Source: Glycomyces albidus (GTDB lineage Bacteria; Actinomycetota; Actinomycetes; Mycobacteriales; Micromonosporaceae). Taken from it: a stretch of DNA of 64,000 bases. This document shows positions 46,483-55,424 of this stretch, piece by piece (position 1 is the first letter of the stretch; each line of letters begins with the position of its first letter). The stretch is taken from positions 58,157 to 122,156 of the forward strand of contig NZ_WIAO01000016.1 of assembly GCF_009451885.1 (NCBI RefSeq), in the 5' to 3' direction. The translations under genes were made by a program, and so were the position numbers. Under the pieces are notes generated by a model. It did no database searches. It worked only from the letters and a program-made list of their open reading frames with translations, and was not told where the DNA came from.

Positions 46483-47439
46483 ATGCCCGATGACTTCGAC
46501 GGAAGGCTGCCCGCGGGCCTGCCGCCTGTGCTCGGCCGGTACACCCTTCTGCGCGCGCTCGGAGCCGGCGCCATGGGCCGCGTCTATCTCGGCCAGGACC
46601 AGGACGGCACACAGACGGCCGTGAAGGTGCTGAAGACCGACGACGTCGAACGGTGGAGGTTCGACCGCGAGGTGGCGGTCCTCAGCGGCGACTTCGGTGA
46701 CGCCGTCGCCAAGTACTACGACGCCGACCTCGAAGCGGCCACACCCTGGATCGCCATGGAGTACCTCAGCGGCATGAACCTGCGCCAGCGCATCGAACGC
46801 CACGGCCCGCTCTCTCAACGGGCCGCGGCCACCGTCGGCATGCGCCTCAGCGGCGGCCTCTCGGCCCTGCACCGCGCAGGGATCGCCCACCGCGACCTCA
46901 AACCGGGCAACATCATGATCCGCGAGACCGGCGACCCGGTCATCATCGACTTCGGCCTCGCCATCGACACGGCCGCGCCCGCCACCGACGACCGCACCGC
47001 CACCCGCTTCGTCGTCGGCTCCGAACACTGGATCGCCCCCGAGTACGCCCAGGGCGACCGCTCGAACCTCCCGCGCGCCGACCTCTACAGCCTCGGCGCG
47101 ACCATCGCCTATGCGGCCACCGGTGTCCATCCCAAGGACACCAGCAGGTTCCTCGGTCTCGAAGGCGTCGACGACCCTCTGGCGGGGATACTGCGCTCAC
47201 TTCTGAGCCACGACCCGGCCAAGCGCCCCGAGGCCGCCGACTGCGCGAAGCACTTCGCCGCGCTCGCCGGTAAGGGCCAGACCCTCGGCCACTCGGTCGC
47301 CGACATGGAAGCGGAACTTTCCAGCGGTGCCATGCGTGAAAGAAGTGGCGCGCGCCGAGTAGCCCCGTCAGTGCCCAATGCCAAGGCCGCAGCCGACTAC
47401 CTCCGTACCGCCTACACCAAGACGAAGGACCTCGTGTGA
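46483..47439 (+). CDS. Soluble Ser/Thr protein kinase, island gene 1
   Basis: A 318-residue Hanks-type kinase. The Gly-loop is G27-A-G-A-M-G32, the ATP-binding Lys is 48 (AVKVLK), the catalytic loop HRDLKPGN has Asp 138 and Asn 143, DFG is at 156-158, and the APE-equivalent is IAPEYAQG. All key residues are present, so it should be active. There is no membrane helix or sensor domain, unlike PknB-type kinases; the tail after about 265 is short and helical. It is coupled by GTGA overlap to the SNF2 helicase gene, which ties it to the defence-like operon. It may be a phage-responsive switch, as kinases are in Pgl (PglW) and other systems (inference). Confidence 0.92.
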   Translation: MPDDFDGRLPAGLPPVLGRYTLLRALGAGAMGRVYLGQDQDGTQTAVKVLKTDDVERWRFDREVAVLSGDFGDAVAKYYDADLEAATPWIAMEYLSGMNLRQRIERHGPLSQRAAATVGMRLSGGLSALHRAGIAHRDLKPGNIMIRETGDPVIIDFGLAIDTAAPATDDRTATRFVVGSEHWIAPEYAQGDRSNLPRADLYSLGATIAYAATGVHPKDTSRFLGLEGVDDPLAGILRSLLSHDPAKRPEAADCAKHFAALAGKGQTLGHSVADMEAELSSGAMRERSGARRVAPSVPNAKAAADYLRTAYTKTKDLV

Positions 47440-50261
47440 GCGCAGATCAGACCATCGCCGCTGGATCCTACGTGCGTGTACGCGACGAGGACTGGCTGGT
47501 CACCGGCGTCGACGAGACCGAGAACGACGGCCTCGCCCTCACCTGCACCGGAGCGAGCGCACTCGTCCAAGACGAACGCGCCGTGTTCCTCACCGAGCTC
47601 GACAAGCCGACCGTCCTGCACCCCAAGGACACCCAGTTCACCGACGACCACTCCTCGCACTACACGAACGCGCGCCTCTACCTCGAAGCCGTCATGCGCC
47701 GCGCCGCCCTGCCCCGATCCGAGAAGGGCCTGGCGCTCACCGACCGGTTCCTGCTCGACGCCCTCGACTACCAGCAGCGGCCCGCGCAGATGGCCCTCGC
47801 GAACCTGCGCCCGCGCCTGCTCATCGCCGACGTCGTGGGCCTCGGCAAGACCCTCGAGATCGGCCTGCTCCTGGCCGAGCTGATCCGACGCGGCCGAGGC
47901 GACCGCATCCTGGTCGTCGTCCCGCAGCAGATCCTCGACCAGTTCCAGCGCGAACTCTGGACGCGTTTCTCGATCCCCTTGCTGCGCATGGACACCGACG
48001 GCATCGCCCGCGTCCAGCAGCAGCTCCCCGCGGGCCGGAACCCGTTCGAGTTCCACCAGCGCATCATCATCTCCGTCGACACCCTCAAGAGCGACCGCTG
48101 GGAGCGCCACCTCAAGAAGGTCTCCTGGGACGCCGTCGTGTTCGACGAATCCCACAACCTCATCGGCGGCTCCGGCGGCCGCAACCTCCGCAGGCGACTC
48201 GCCCGTCTCGTCGCGGGCACCACCGAAGCGCTCATCTTCGCCTCGGCCACCCCGCACCCGGGCAAGGACCGCGACTTCGCCGAGCTGATCGACATGCTCG
48301 ACCCCACCCGCATCGTCGACCGCGACGACTACGACCCCGACGACGTCGCCGACCTCATCATCCGCCGTACCAAGGTCGACCCTGAAGTGAAGCAGGGCCT
48401 CGCGAAACGCAAAGGCACCCAATGGGCCGAACGCGGCGCCGCCAAAGGACTCGAAGTCGCCGCCTCGGAGGCCGAAGAGGCCGTGATCGAGGAGCTGGCC
48501 GCGACCTGGCTGCGCCCCGAACAGGTCCGCAAGGCCGCCGGCCACCTGTTCGCCCACACCCTCCTGAAATCCTTCTTCTCGTCCCCGGCCGCGCTGGCGC
48601 AGACCGTGAAGGAACGCCAGAAGCAGGCCCGCCCGGAGGAGGCTGACGCCTTGAAGCGCCTCGCGGACCTCAACGCCAAGATCACCGAACCGGCGAAGCT
48701 CGCCGCGCTCATCGAGCACCTGCGCGCCATCGGCATCGGCAAGAACTCCGACGAGCGCGTGGTGATCTTCTCCGAACGCCACCAGACCCTCGACTGGCTC
48801 CAGACCGAGATCCGCGCCGCCTTCGGCATGGACAAGGGCCTCCACGGCAATGAGAACACCGGCCAGGTGCGCACCCTCCGCGGCACCACCCCCGACAAAG
48901 AGGCCGTCGAGATCATCGAGGACTTCGGCCTGGGCGGCTCGAACCTGCGGGTGCTCATCACCGGCGACATCGCCTCCGAGGGTGTCAACCTGCACCGCCA
49001 ATGCCACCAGCTGATCCACTGGGACCTGCCGTGGTCCCTCATCCGGATCGAGCAGCGCAACGGCCGCATCGACCGCTACGGCCAGACCCGTTCCCCCGAG
49101 TTCGCCGCGCTCATGCTCCGCTCGGTGAACGCCCCGAACTGGGACGAGTCCCGCGTTGCGAAGACACTGGTGCGCAAGGAGGCCGCCGCGGTCACCACCC
49201 TCGGATCGGTCGAAGCCGAACTCAGCCACAACAACGCGGCCGTCGAAGAAGACCGGCTCACCCGCGATCTCCTCATCGAGCAGAAGGACCCCGAAACGGC
49301 AGTAGCGCCGCCCGCCACACCCTTGGGCGGTCTCGGCCTCCGGCTCCTCGGCGACTTCAACCCGGTCAGCGAGACCCCGTCCCCAGAGAAGGCCACCCTG
49401 CCGGGCCTCTTCGCCGACACCGCCGCGTTCGTCCAAGCGGCCCTCGCCAACCCGGCAGTCAAACGCCAGCTCGGCGTCGCCCTCACCGCCGACGACGACC
49501 TCCACCTCACCGACCTGCCCGACGACCTGCTCCAGCGCATCACCCGCATCCTGCCGCCCCGGTACGTCAAGGACCAGGATCTCACCCGCCGGATGTTCCT
49601 CACCAGCAACAAGAAGCGGGCTCTCGCCAGCTTGCAGCGCGCCCAGGAGCAGGGCACTTCGGCCTGGCCCGACCTCTCGTACCTCTCCGACCTCCACCCG
49701 GTCGTCGAATGGCTCACCGACCGCGCCATCCTCGCAATGGGCCGCGACCGCGCCCCCATCGTCTACGCCGACGTCCCCGGCCCGGTCTGGTGCATCGAAG
49801 GGCTGTACACCAACGGGCTCGGACAGTCCGCGGTCGTCGAATGGATGGCCGTCTCCCGGCACGAGGACGGGCACCTGGAAGTCCATGACCTGGTGGAGGT
49901 GCTCCGCGAGAGCGGCGTGGACGAACGCCTCCAGAACCGTTCCCGCACCACCGAACCGGCCGTGCTCGACGCCCTCCGCGAAGGCCTGCCGGAAGCCCTC
50001 GACGCTGCCCGCGACTTCCTGGACGACGCCCGCGACGAGTGGCGACGGGACCTCGCCGACGCGATCACCAAGAGCGAACGGCAAGTGGCACAATGGGAAG
50101 CGGAGGTCATCAGCGGGCTCGAAGACCTCGTCGCCCGCCGCAGATCCGATGAGGAGAGAACTCGAGAGACGGCGAAAGCCCAGCGCGGCATGATCCGAGC
50201 TCTCGATGTCGGTGGGGAACCACTTCTCCGAGTCGTCGCTGCCCTCCTACCGCGTCACTAA
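47436..50261 (+). CDS. SNF2-type helicase, DrmD-like, island gene 2
   Basis: A 941-residue SF2 SNF2-family ATPase from GTG 47436. Walker A is ADVVGLGKT (131-139), the Walker B variant is DESH (237-240), motif III is ASATPH, and motif VI is QRNGRIDRYGQ (540-550). A helical insert lies in the middle (about 320-440) and a long C-terminal region (640-941) ends in a coiled-coil-like stretch (QVAQWEAEVISGLEDLVARR). The layout matches the DrmD/HepA-like helicases that accompany adenine methyltransferases in class 1 DISARM. GTGA overlap with the kinase; 42 bp to the methyltransferase. It likely translocates on DNA as part of the complex. Confidence 0.87.
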   Translation: MSADQTIAAGSYVRVRDEDWLVTGVDETENDGLALTCTGASALVQDERAVFLTELDKPTVLHPKDTQFTDDHSSHYTNARLYLEAVMRRAALPRSEKGLALTDRFLLDALDYQQRPAQMALANLRPRLLIADVVGLGKTLEIGLLLAELIRRGRGDRILVVVPQQILDQFQRELWTRFSIPLLRMDTDGIARVQQQLPAGRNPFEFHQRIIISVDTLKSDRWERHLKKVSWDAVVFDESHNLIGGSGGRNLRRRLARLVAGTTEALIFASATPHPGKDRDFAELIDMLDPTRIVDRDDYDPDDVADLIIRRTKVDPEVKQGLAKRKGTQWAERGAAKGLEVAASEAEEAVIEELAATWLRPEQVRKAAGHLFAHTLLKSFFSSPAALAQTVKERQKQARPEEADALKRLADLNAKITEPAKLAALIEHLRAIGIGKNSDERVVIFSERHQTLDWLQTEIRAAFGMDKGLHGNENTGQVRTLRGTTPDKEAVEIIEDFGLGGSNLRVLITGDIASEGVNLHRQCHQLIHWDLPWSLIRIEQRNGRIDRYGQTRSPEFAALMLRSVNAPNWDESRVAKTLVRKEAAAVTTLGSVEAELSHNNAAVEEDRLTRDLLIEQKDPETAVAPPATPLGGLGLRLLGDFNPVSETPSPEKATLPGLFADTAAFVQAALANPAVKRQLGVALTADDDLHLTDLPDDLLQRITRILPPRYVKDQDLTRRMFLTSNKKRALASLQRAQEQGTSAWPDLSYLSDLHPVVEWLTDRAILAMGRDRAPIVYADVPGPVWCIEGLYTNGLGQSAVVEWMAVSRHEDGHLEVHDLVEVLRESGVDERLQNRSRTTEPAVLDALREGLPEALDAARDFLDDARDEWRRDLADAITKSERQVAQWEAEVISGLEDLVARRRSDEERTRETAKAQRGMIRALDVGGEPLLRVVAALLPRH

Positions 50262-50303
50262 AGGACATATGCCCCTCCAAGCGTCAGCGAAGGACCCCCC
50301 TCC

Positions 50304-53300
50304 GTGCTGTACGACTCGATTCTCAATTCCGGCGAATATTTCACCAACTACTACCTTGAAGAGCTCCTCCCCGGCGAGGTCGCCAAGACATACGCGAAAG
50401 CCTGGAACGAGACTGATCGCACGACCGATGGAGTCTCCCCGCGCAAGCGCCTCCTAGACCTGCGCGCCCCGTACCAGCGGGCCCGCACCGCGATCGTCAA
50501 CGCCGCCGGTGAGAAAAACACCGGTGAGGAGGACGCGGGCGACGACGGTGCAGGTTCAACCGGGGCAGGCGGACGAGACGAGAAGCGCGACGCCGCCCTG
50601 AACGCCTGGCACCGTGAACTCCTCGCGGGCCTCGGATTCACCGCCGCCGAACCCGAGACCGTCGAGCTCACCAATTGCGGCGAGACCCGCGAGATCACCC
50701 TCGCCTACCAGTCGAAGACCGTCTTCGCCGTCGAATGCGACTTCCGCGAACTCGCCGGCGACGCCGCCGACCTCGCCCAGATGCAGACCCTCCAACCGGG
50801 ATTCCGCGACGCTTCCAAGCTCGCCGACTGGCTCTTCGGAATCGACGACAACGCCCCCAAGTACGTGCTGCTGCTTTGCGGCGGGGTCGTGGTCACCGCC
50901 GATGTCGACGCCTTCCGCGAAGGCCGCTACCTTGCCGTCTCCATCGGCACCGTCCTCGAACGCAACGACAAGCCCGAAGCCGGCCTCGCCACCGCACTCG
51001 TCGCCCGGGAGATGCTGGAGCCCCAGGACGCCGCCGAACCTGACGCCACCGGCCTCGATTCCCTTGTCGCGCAGTCCCGCACGCAGGCTCAGGGCGTCTC
51101 GAAGAGCCTCCGCGAGGGCCTGCGCCGCTCGGTCGAAATCATCGCGAAGGAGGTGCTCGACCGCCTCCGCGAACAGGAATTCGACTGGACCCCGTTCTTC
51201 ACTGACCGCGAATTCGCCGACCGCCTCGCCAAGGAGAGCCTACGCTACCTCTACCGGATCCTGTTCCTGCTCTTCGCCGAAGCCCGCCCCGAACTGCGCA
51301 TCCTGCCGACCGACAGCCCCGACTACCAGTCCGGCTACTCGATCGCCCGCCTCGGACGCACCGTCGAACGCGAACTCGGCGAGGAGTCTCGGGAGGGCAC
51401 CTACCTGTATGAGTCGCTGGCTCTGCTGTTCAAGCGCGTCAACGACGGCTACCACTTCGACGACTCCGAGGCCGAAGGCAAGGCGCGCATCGTCTTCGAA
51501 CCGTTGCAGTCTCGGCTCTTCGACCCCGCCTCGATCACCTTGATCGGCAAGGACCTCACACCCAGCGACGACGACTACGTCTGGCAGGTGGACACCCGAC
51601 TTCGCAACAAGGCGCTCCACCGAGTGCTGCGAATGCTCATGATCGACGACGGCACCCTCACCGGCAAGCGCGGACGTCGCGGTCAGACCCAGTTCATCTC
51701 CTACGCCAAACTCGGCATCAATCAGCTCGGCGCGGTCTATGAGGGCCTGATGTCCTACACCGGGCGCATCGCCCGCGGCGAGACACTTTACGAAGTGGCC
51801 CAGGCTCAGGACCTCAAGAAGAACAACGGCCAGGCCAAGGACGGCTCCTGGCTGATCCCCGAGAGCGCAGCCGACGAATACCCGGCGGAAGTGTTCGTCA
51901 CCGTCGAAGACCCCTACACCGGCGACCGTTCCCCGGTCACTTACCCGGATGGCTCCTTCGTCTACCGACTTGCGGGACGAGACCGGGAGACCTCGGCTTC
52001 GTTCTACACTCCGCTGTCACTCACCAAGGCCACGGTTGAACTGACGGTCCGCCAGCTCATCGAAGAACACGGCGGCAAGGTCGAAGCGAAGGATCTGCTT
52101 AAGTGGAAGATTCTGGAGCCCGCGCTTGGGTCTGGGGCGTTCCTCAACGAGGCCATCAACCAGGTCGCCGCCAAGTACCTAGAGCTGCGACAGACCGAGA
52201 CCGGCGAACGCGTCGACCCCGACAAGTGGGAAGAGGAACTGCGCAAGGTCAAGGCCTACATCGCCTTGCACAACTCGTACGGTGTCGACCTCAACGCGAC
52301 CGCGACCGAGCTGGCCGAGGTCTCGCTCTGGCTGAACGTCATGTACCCGGGCCTCAAGGCGCCCTGGTTTGGCCTGCATCTGCGCCATGGCAACTCGCTC
52401 ATCGGGGCGCGGCGAGAGACATACGGTCTGAAAGATTTGGCCCCGACCAAAGGGAAGCAGTTCTGGTACGACTTCGCGCCGCAACACGACAAGCCCAGCG
52501 AGACCCCGGCAGGTGACCTGGGCGAGGACCGCATTCACCACTTCCTCCTCCCAAGCAAGGGCTGGGCCGCGATCGCTGATCACAAGGAAGCGAAGGCGCT
52601 GGCCGGGGGCGACGCAAAGGCGCTGGGTAAGTGGCGCAACGGGCTCATGAAGAAGCTCAATAAGAAGCAGCTTGAGCGGGCGCAGCGGCTGGCCCGGCAG
52701 GTGGAGTACCTGTGGGGTCTGGTGATCCGGCGACTGGAGCTCTCCGAGGAAGCGATCTCCAGGGACATCAATGTCTGGGGAGCACCGGAGTGCGCCGAGC
52801 ACTCGGGGAACTCGGCGATCACGAAGGAGCAGGTTCTCGAGGACCTGGAGCGCCCTGGGTCGCCGTTCTGGCGACTCAAGAAGCTCATGGACTCCTGGTG
52901 CGCGCTGTGGTTCTGGCCGGTCGGAAGGACTGAGTTGCTCACGGGGCCTGAGGAAGTGTACCCAGCCCCGGGCGGACCGGGTCACCTGCGGGACCTGGAC
53001 GAGTGGTTCAAGTATTGCGAGGCCATCACCGGGAACACTCTGCCCGGAGACTTCTTCGGCAAGGAGCTGCCGAGTGACCTGGACGCGCTCACCGACCATG
53101 AAGACCAGCTAGACGCCTGGACTGGCTGGCAGCACTATCTGTTCCTGGAGCAGAACGATCAGAAGTTCGCCTTCATCACCGAACTAGACCGAATCATAAG
53201 TGAGCAGCACTTCTTCCACTGGGAGCTCCAGTTCGCCCATGTATTCGGTGAAGGTGGATTCGATCTCCAGGTCGGAAACCCGCCGTGGTACCGACCTGAA

Positions 53301-55415
53301 TGGAAAGATAAGTCGATCCTATCGGAGATCGATCCTCATTTTACGCTCAGCGGTTGGAATGATAGTCAGAAGCGTAACCGCAAGGAAGTGTTGCTTTCTG
53401 GGATAGCTAATCGTGATTACTTCCTTGGCGAGGTTGCTAATAATGCTGGGCTGAGCGCCTTCGTCGGCAACACAGTCACGTATAACCTGCTCTCCGGAAC
53501 TCAACCCAATCTATACCGGTGCTTCATGATGCGGAGTTGGGCAAACTCTGAAGTAAGAGGCGCGATCGGATTGATCCATCCTGATTCGCACCTGATTGGT
53601 GCGAAAGAAGGGAGGCTGCGCGCCGCCACCTATCCCAGATTGCGTATTCACGCCTACTTTTTGAATCAGAGACTCCTGTTTGAGGACCAGTCTAATAAGC
53701 AAGATTATGGTATCCATATTTCAGCTTCAGTTCGCAAGATCGATTTTCTGCACATGTCATGGCTATTCGATCCTAGTGTGATCCTGGCATCGTTGGACGA
53801 TGATGGCCAGGGTGATATCCCCGGAATGAGGTTCAATGGGACATGGGACATCCGGGCGCACGCAAAGCGTGTCATTCGAGTTGACGCGGAGCTACTGGCG
53901 GAATGGAGCAAGCTACCAGGAAAATCAGAGGTTCCGGTAGAGGAGACGAAGATACTCTATCCGGTTACAATTGCGGAGCTGGATCCTATTGTAAAGCTAG
54001 CCGAGGTCCCTCAGCGTCTCGGCGACCTCGATCCCGATATTTCCTCTGGTTTCCATGAGTCTGCTGACAAGAAAGCCGGCTACTTCGAAGACATCGACAA
54101 GTCAACAAGGATCAAGGATAAATTTTCCGCAAAGTGCGTCGATTCCTGGAGTGAGGTAATTTTGCAGGGGCCGCACTTCTCGATATCCACTCCATTTTCC
54201 AAGAGTCCGCGAACCCCTCTCAAAAGCAATAAGGATTGGGATCCGATCGACCTAACTTCGTTTGCGGTGGATTCGATTCCGCAAACGAATTATCGGCGAT
54301 CGGTCGATGTCAACGATTTCCTCGAAAGGCAAGACAAGTGGGTGGACTACCAACTCTGGGAGCAGCTGAAAAGGGATCTCGCGGCGCGTGAGCGTGCGGA
54401 AAACTGGCTTCGGAGTGAGACGGACACTTCGGAAAACGACATCACTGATGAGATGATTGATGCCTGTTTGAAGGAGGAATCCAAGCGGCCGTACACGAAC
54501 TTCTGGCGCATGGCTTGGCGCGAAATGGCTGATTCAAACAACGAGCGATCACTGTATCCGGTACTAATCCCGCCCGGCCCCGCGCATGTCGATGCCGTTC
54601 ATAGTGCTCGACTGCCGAGGATAACCGGAACGATCACGCAAGTTGGTATCTGTTCCTCGCTATTGCTTGATTATTACCTACGCGTGACCGGGACTTCTCA
54701 TCTTAAAGCCGGTAATGCGCGGAACCTTCCTGCAGTTTCGGAATCTCATCCGCTCGCTACCGCACTACGGTTGCGAGCGGCTCGATTGAACTGCCTTACT
54801 ACTGCTTATTCTGAGCTCTGGAAGGAACTTTCAGCGGCTGAAGAGTTCGAGCTGGAGGACTGGGCATTCCCGTGGCCAGGCTTGCGTGCATTGAATGAGC
54901 CTGGCAATGAGTGGTCCTATCACACACCGCTGCGCACTGATTATGAGCGCCGAGCTGCACTCATTGAAATCGATGCAATCGTGGCTATCATGCTGGGAAT
55001 CACTGCTGACCAGCTCAAGGCCATCTATACTGCCCGCTTCCCAGTGCTCTCCGGCCGTGAAGAGCAAACCTGGTTCGATGCCGAGGGAAACAAGCTTTGC
55101 GGCGACACCAAAGCGGCCGGGTACAAGCAGGCTCACGCCGAAGGTCCTGATGGCTCTCGCGATGCCAAGCTTCCCTTCCAGCAGCTCTCGGCTTACCTCG
55201 CCGGCGACCGTGATGAAGGGCCATCCGGATTCCCCCGCTTCTCCAAGTCCTACAGTCTCGCTTACTACCGGGCGAACCGGCTCGGGATGGAGCCTGATAG
55301 CGAATACCCGCAGGGTCTGAACGGCAATGCGGAAGCCGATAGGCTCGGCGAGTATGCATACGCTCACAAGGTGTTCAGTGAGCGGCTGGCGAAGTTGACC
55401 GGTGAGAAGAGCTAG
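50304..55415 (+). CDS. PglX/Eco57I-type adenine DNA methyltransferase, island gene 3
   Basis: A 1703-residue protein from GTG 50304. The catalytic core has SAM motif I EPALGSGAFL (605-614) and motif IV NPPW (992-995), the gamma-class N6-adenine signature. The N-terminal 500 residues (LNSGEYFTNYYLEELLPGEV, then AYQSKTVFAVECDFRELAGD) have the build of the N-terminal part of PglX/DrmMI or type IIG enzymes; VECD could be a remnant nuclease-like block, but a full PD-(D/E)XK is not clear. The C-terminal target-recognition half (about residues 995-1510, nucleotides 53290-54830) is visibly A/T-richer. Likely modifies host DNA for self marking. Confidence 0.88.
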   Translation: MLYDSILNSGEYFTNYYLEELLPGEVAKTYAKAWNETDRTTDGVSPRKRLLDLRAPYQRARTAIVNAAGEKNTGEEDAGDDGAGSTGAGGRDEKRDAALNAWHRELLAGLGFTAAEPETVELTNCGETREITLAYQSKTVFAVECDFRELAGDAADLAQMQTLQPGFRDASKLADWLFGIDDNAPKYVLLLCGGVVVTADVDAFREGRYLAVSIGTVLERNDKPEAGLATALVAREMLEPQDAAEPDATGLDSLVAQSRTQAQGVSKSLREGLRRSVEIIAKEVLDRLREQEFDWTPFFTDREFADRLAKESLRYLYRILFLLFAEARPELRILPTDSPDYQSGYSIARLGRTVERELGEESREGTYLYESLALLFKRVNDGYHFDDSEAEGKARIVFEPLQSRLFDPASITLIGKDLTPSDDDYVWQVDTRLRNKALHRVLRMLMIDDGTLTGKRGRRGQTQFISYAKLGINQLGAVYEGLMSYTGRIARGETLYEVAQAQDLKKNNGQAKDGSWLIPESAADEYPAEVFVTVEDPYTGDRSPVTYPDGSFVYRLAGRDRETSASFYTPLSLTKATVELTVRQLIEEHGGKVEAKDLLKWKILEPALGSGAFLNEAINQVAAKYLELRQTETGERVDPDKWEEELRKVKAYIALHNSYGVDLNATATELAEVSLWLNVMYPGLKAPWFGLHLRHGNSLIGARRETYGLKDLAPTKGKQFWYDFAPQHDKPSETPAGDLGEDRIHHFLLPSKGWAAIADHKEAKALAGGDAKALGKWRNGLMKKLNKKQLERAQRLARQVEYLWGLVIRRLELSEEAISRDINVWGAPECAEHSGNSAITKEQVLEDLERPGSPFWRLKKLMDSWCALWFWPVGRTELLTGPEEVYPAPGGPGHLRDLDEWFKYCEAITGNTLPGDFFGKELPSDLDALTDHEDQLDAWTGWQHYLFLEQNDQKFAFITELDRIISEQHFFHWELQFAHVFGEGGFDLQVGNPPWYRPEWKDKSILSEIDPHFTLSGWNDSQKRNRKEVLLSGIANRDYFLGEVANNAGLSAFVGNTVTYNLLSGTQPNLYRCFMMRSWANSEVRGAIGLIHPDSHLIGAKEGRLRAATYPRLRIHAYFLNQRLLFEDQSNKQDYGIHISASVRKIDFLHMSWLFDPSVILASLDDDGQGDIPGMRFNGTWDIRAHAKRVIRVDAELLAEWSKLPGKSEVPVEETKILYPVTIAELDPIVKLAEVPQRLGDLDPDISSGFHESADKKAGYFEDIDKSTRIKDKFSAKCVDSWSEVILQGPHFSISTPFSKSPRTPLKSNKDWDPIDLTSFAVDSIPQTNYRRSVDVNDFLERQDKWVDYQLWEQLKRDLAARERAENWLRSETDTSENDITDEMIDACLKEESKRPYTNFWRMAWREMADSNNERSLYPVLIPPGPAHVDAVHSARLPRITGTITQVGICSSLLLDYYLRVTGTSHLKAGNARNLPAVSESHPLATALRLRAARLNCLTTAYSELWKELSAAEEFELEDWAFPWPGLRALNEPGNEWSYHTPLRTDYERRAALIEIDAIVAIMLGITADQLKAIYTARFPVLSGREEQTWFDAEGNKLCGDTKAAGYKQAHAEGPDGSRDAKLPFQQLSAYLAGDRDEGPSGFPRFSKSYSLAYYRANRLGMEPDSEYPQGLNGNAEADRLGEYAYAHKVFSERLAKLTGEKS

Positions 55416-55424
55416 GAGCGGACC

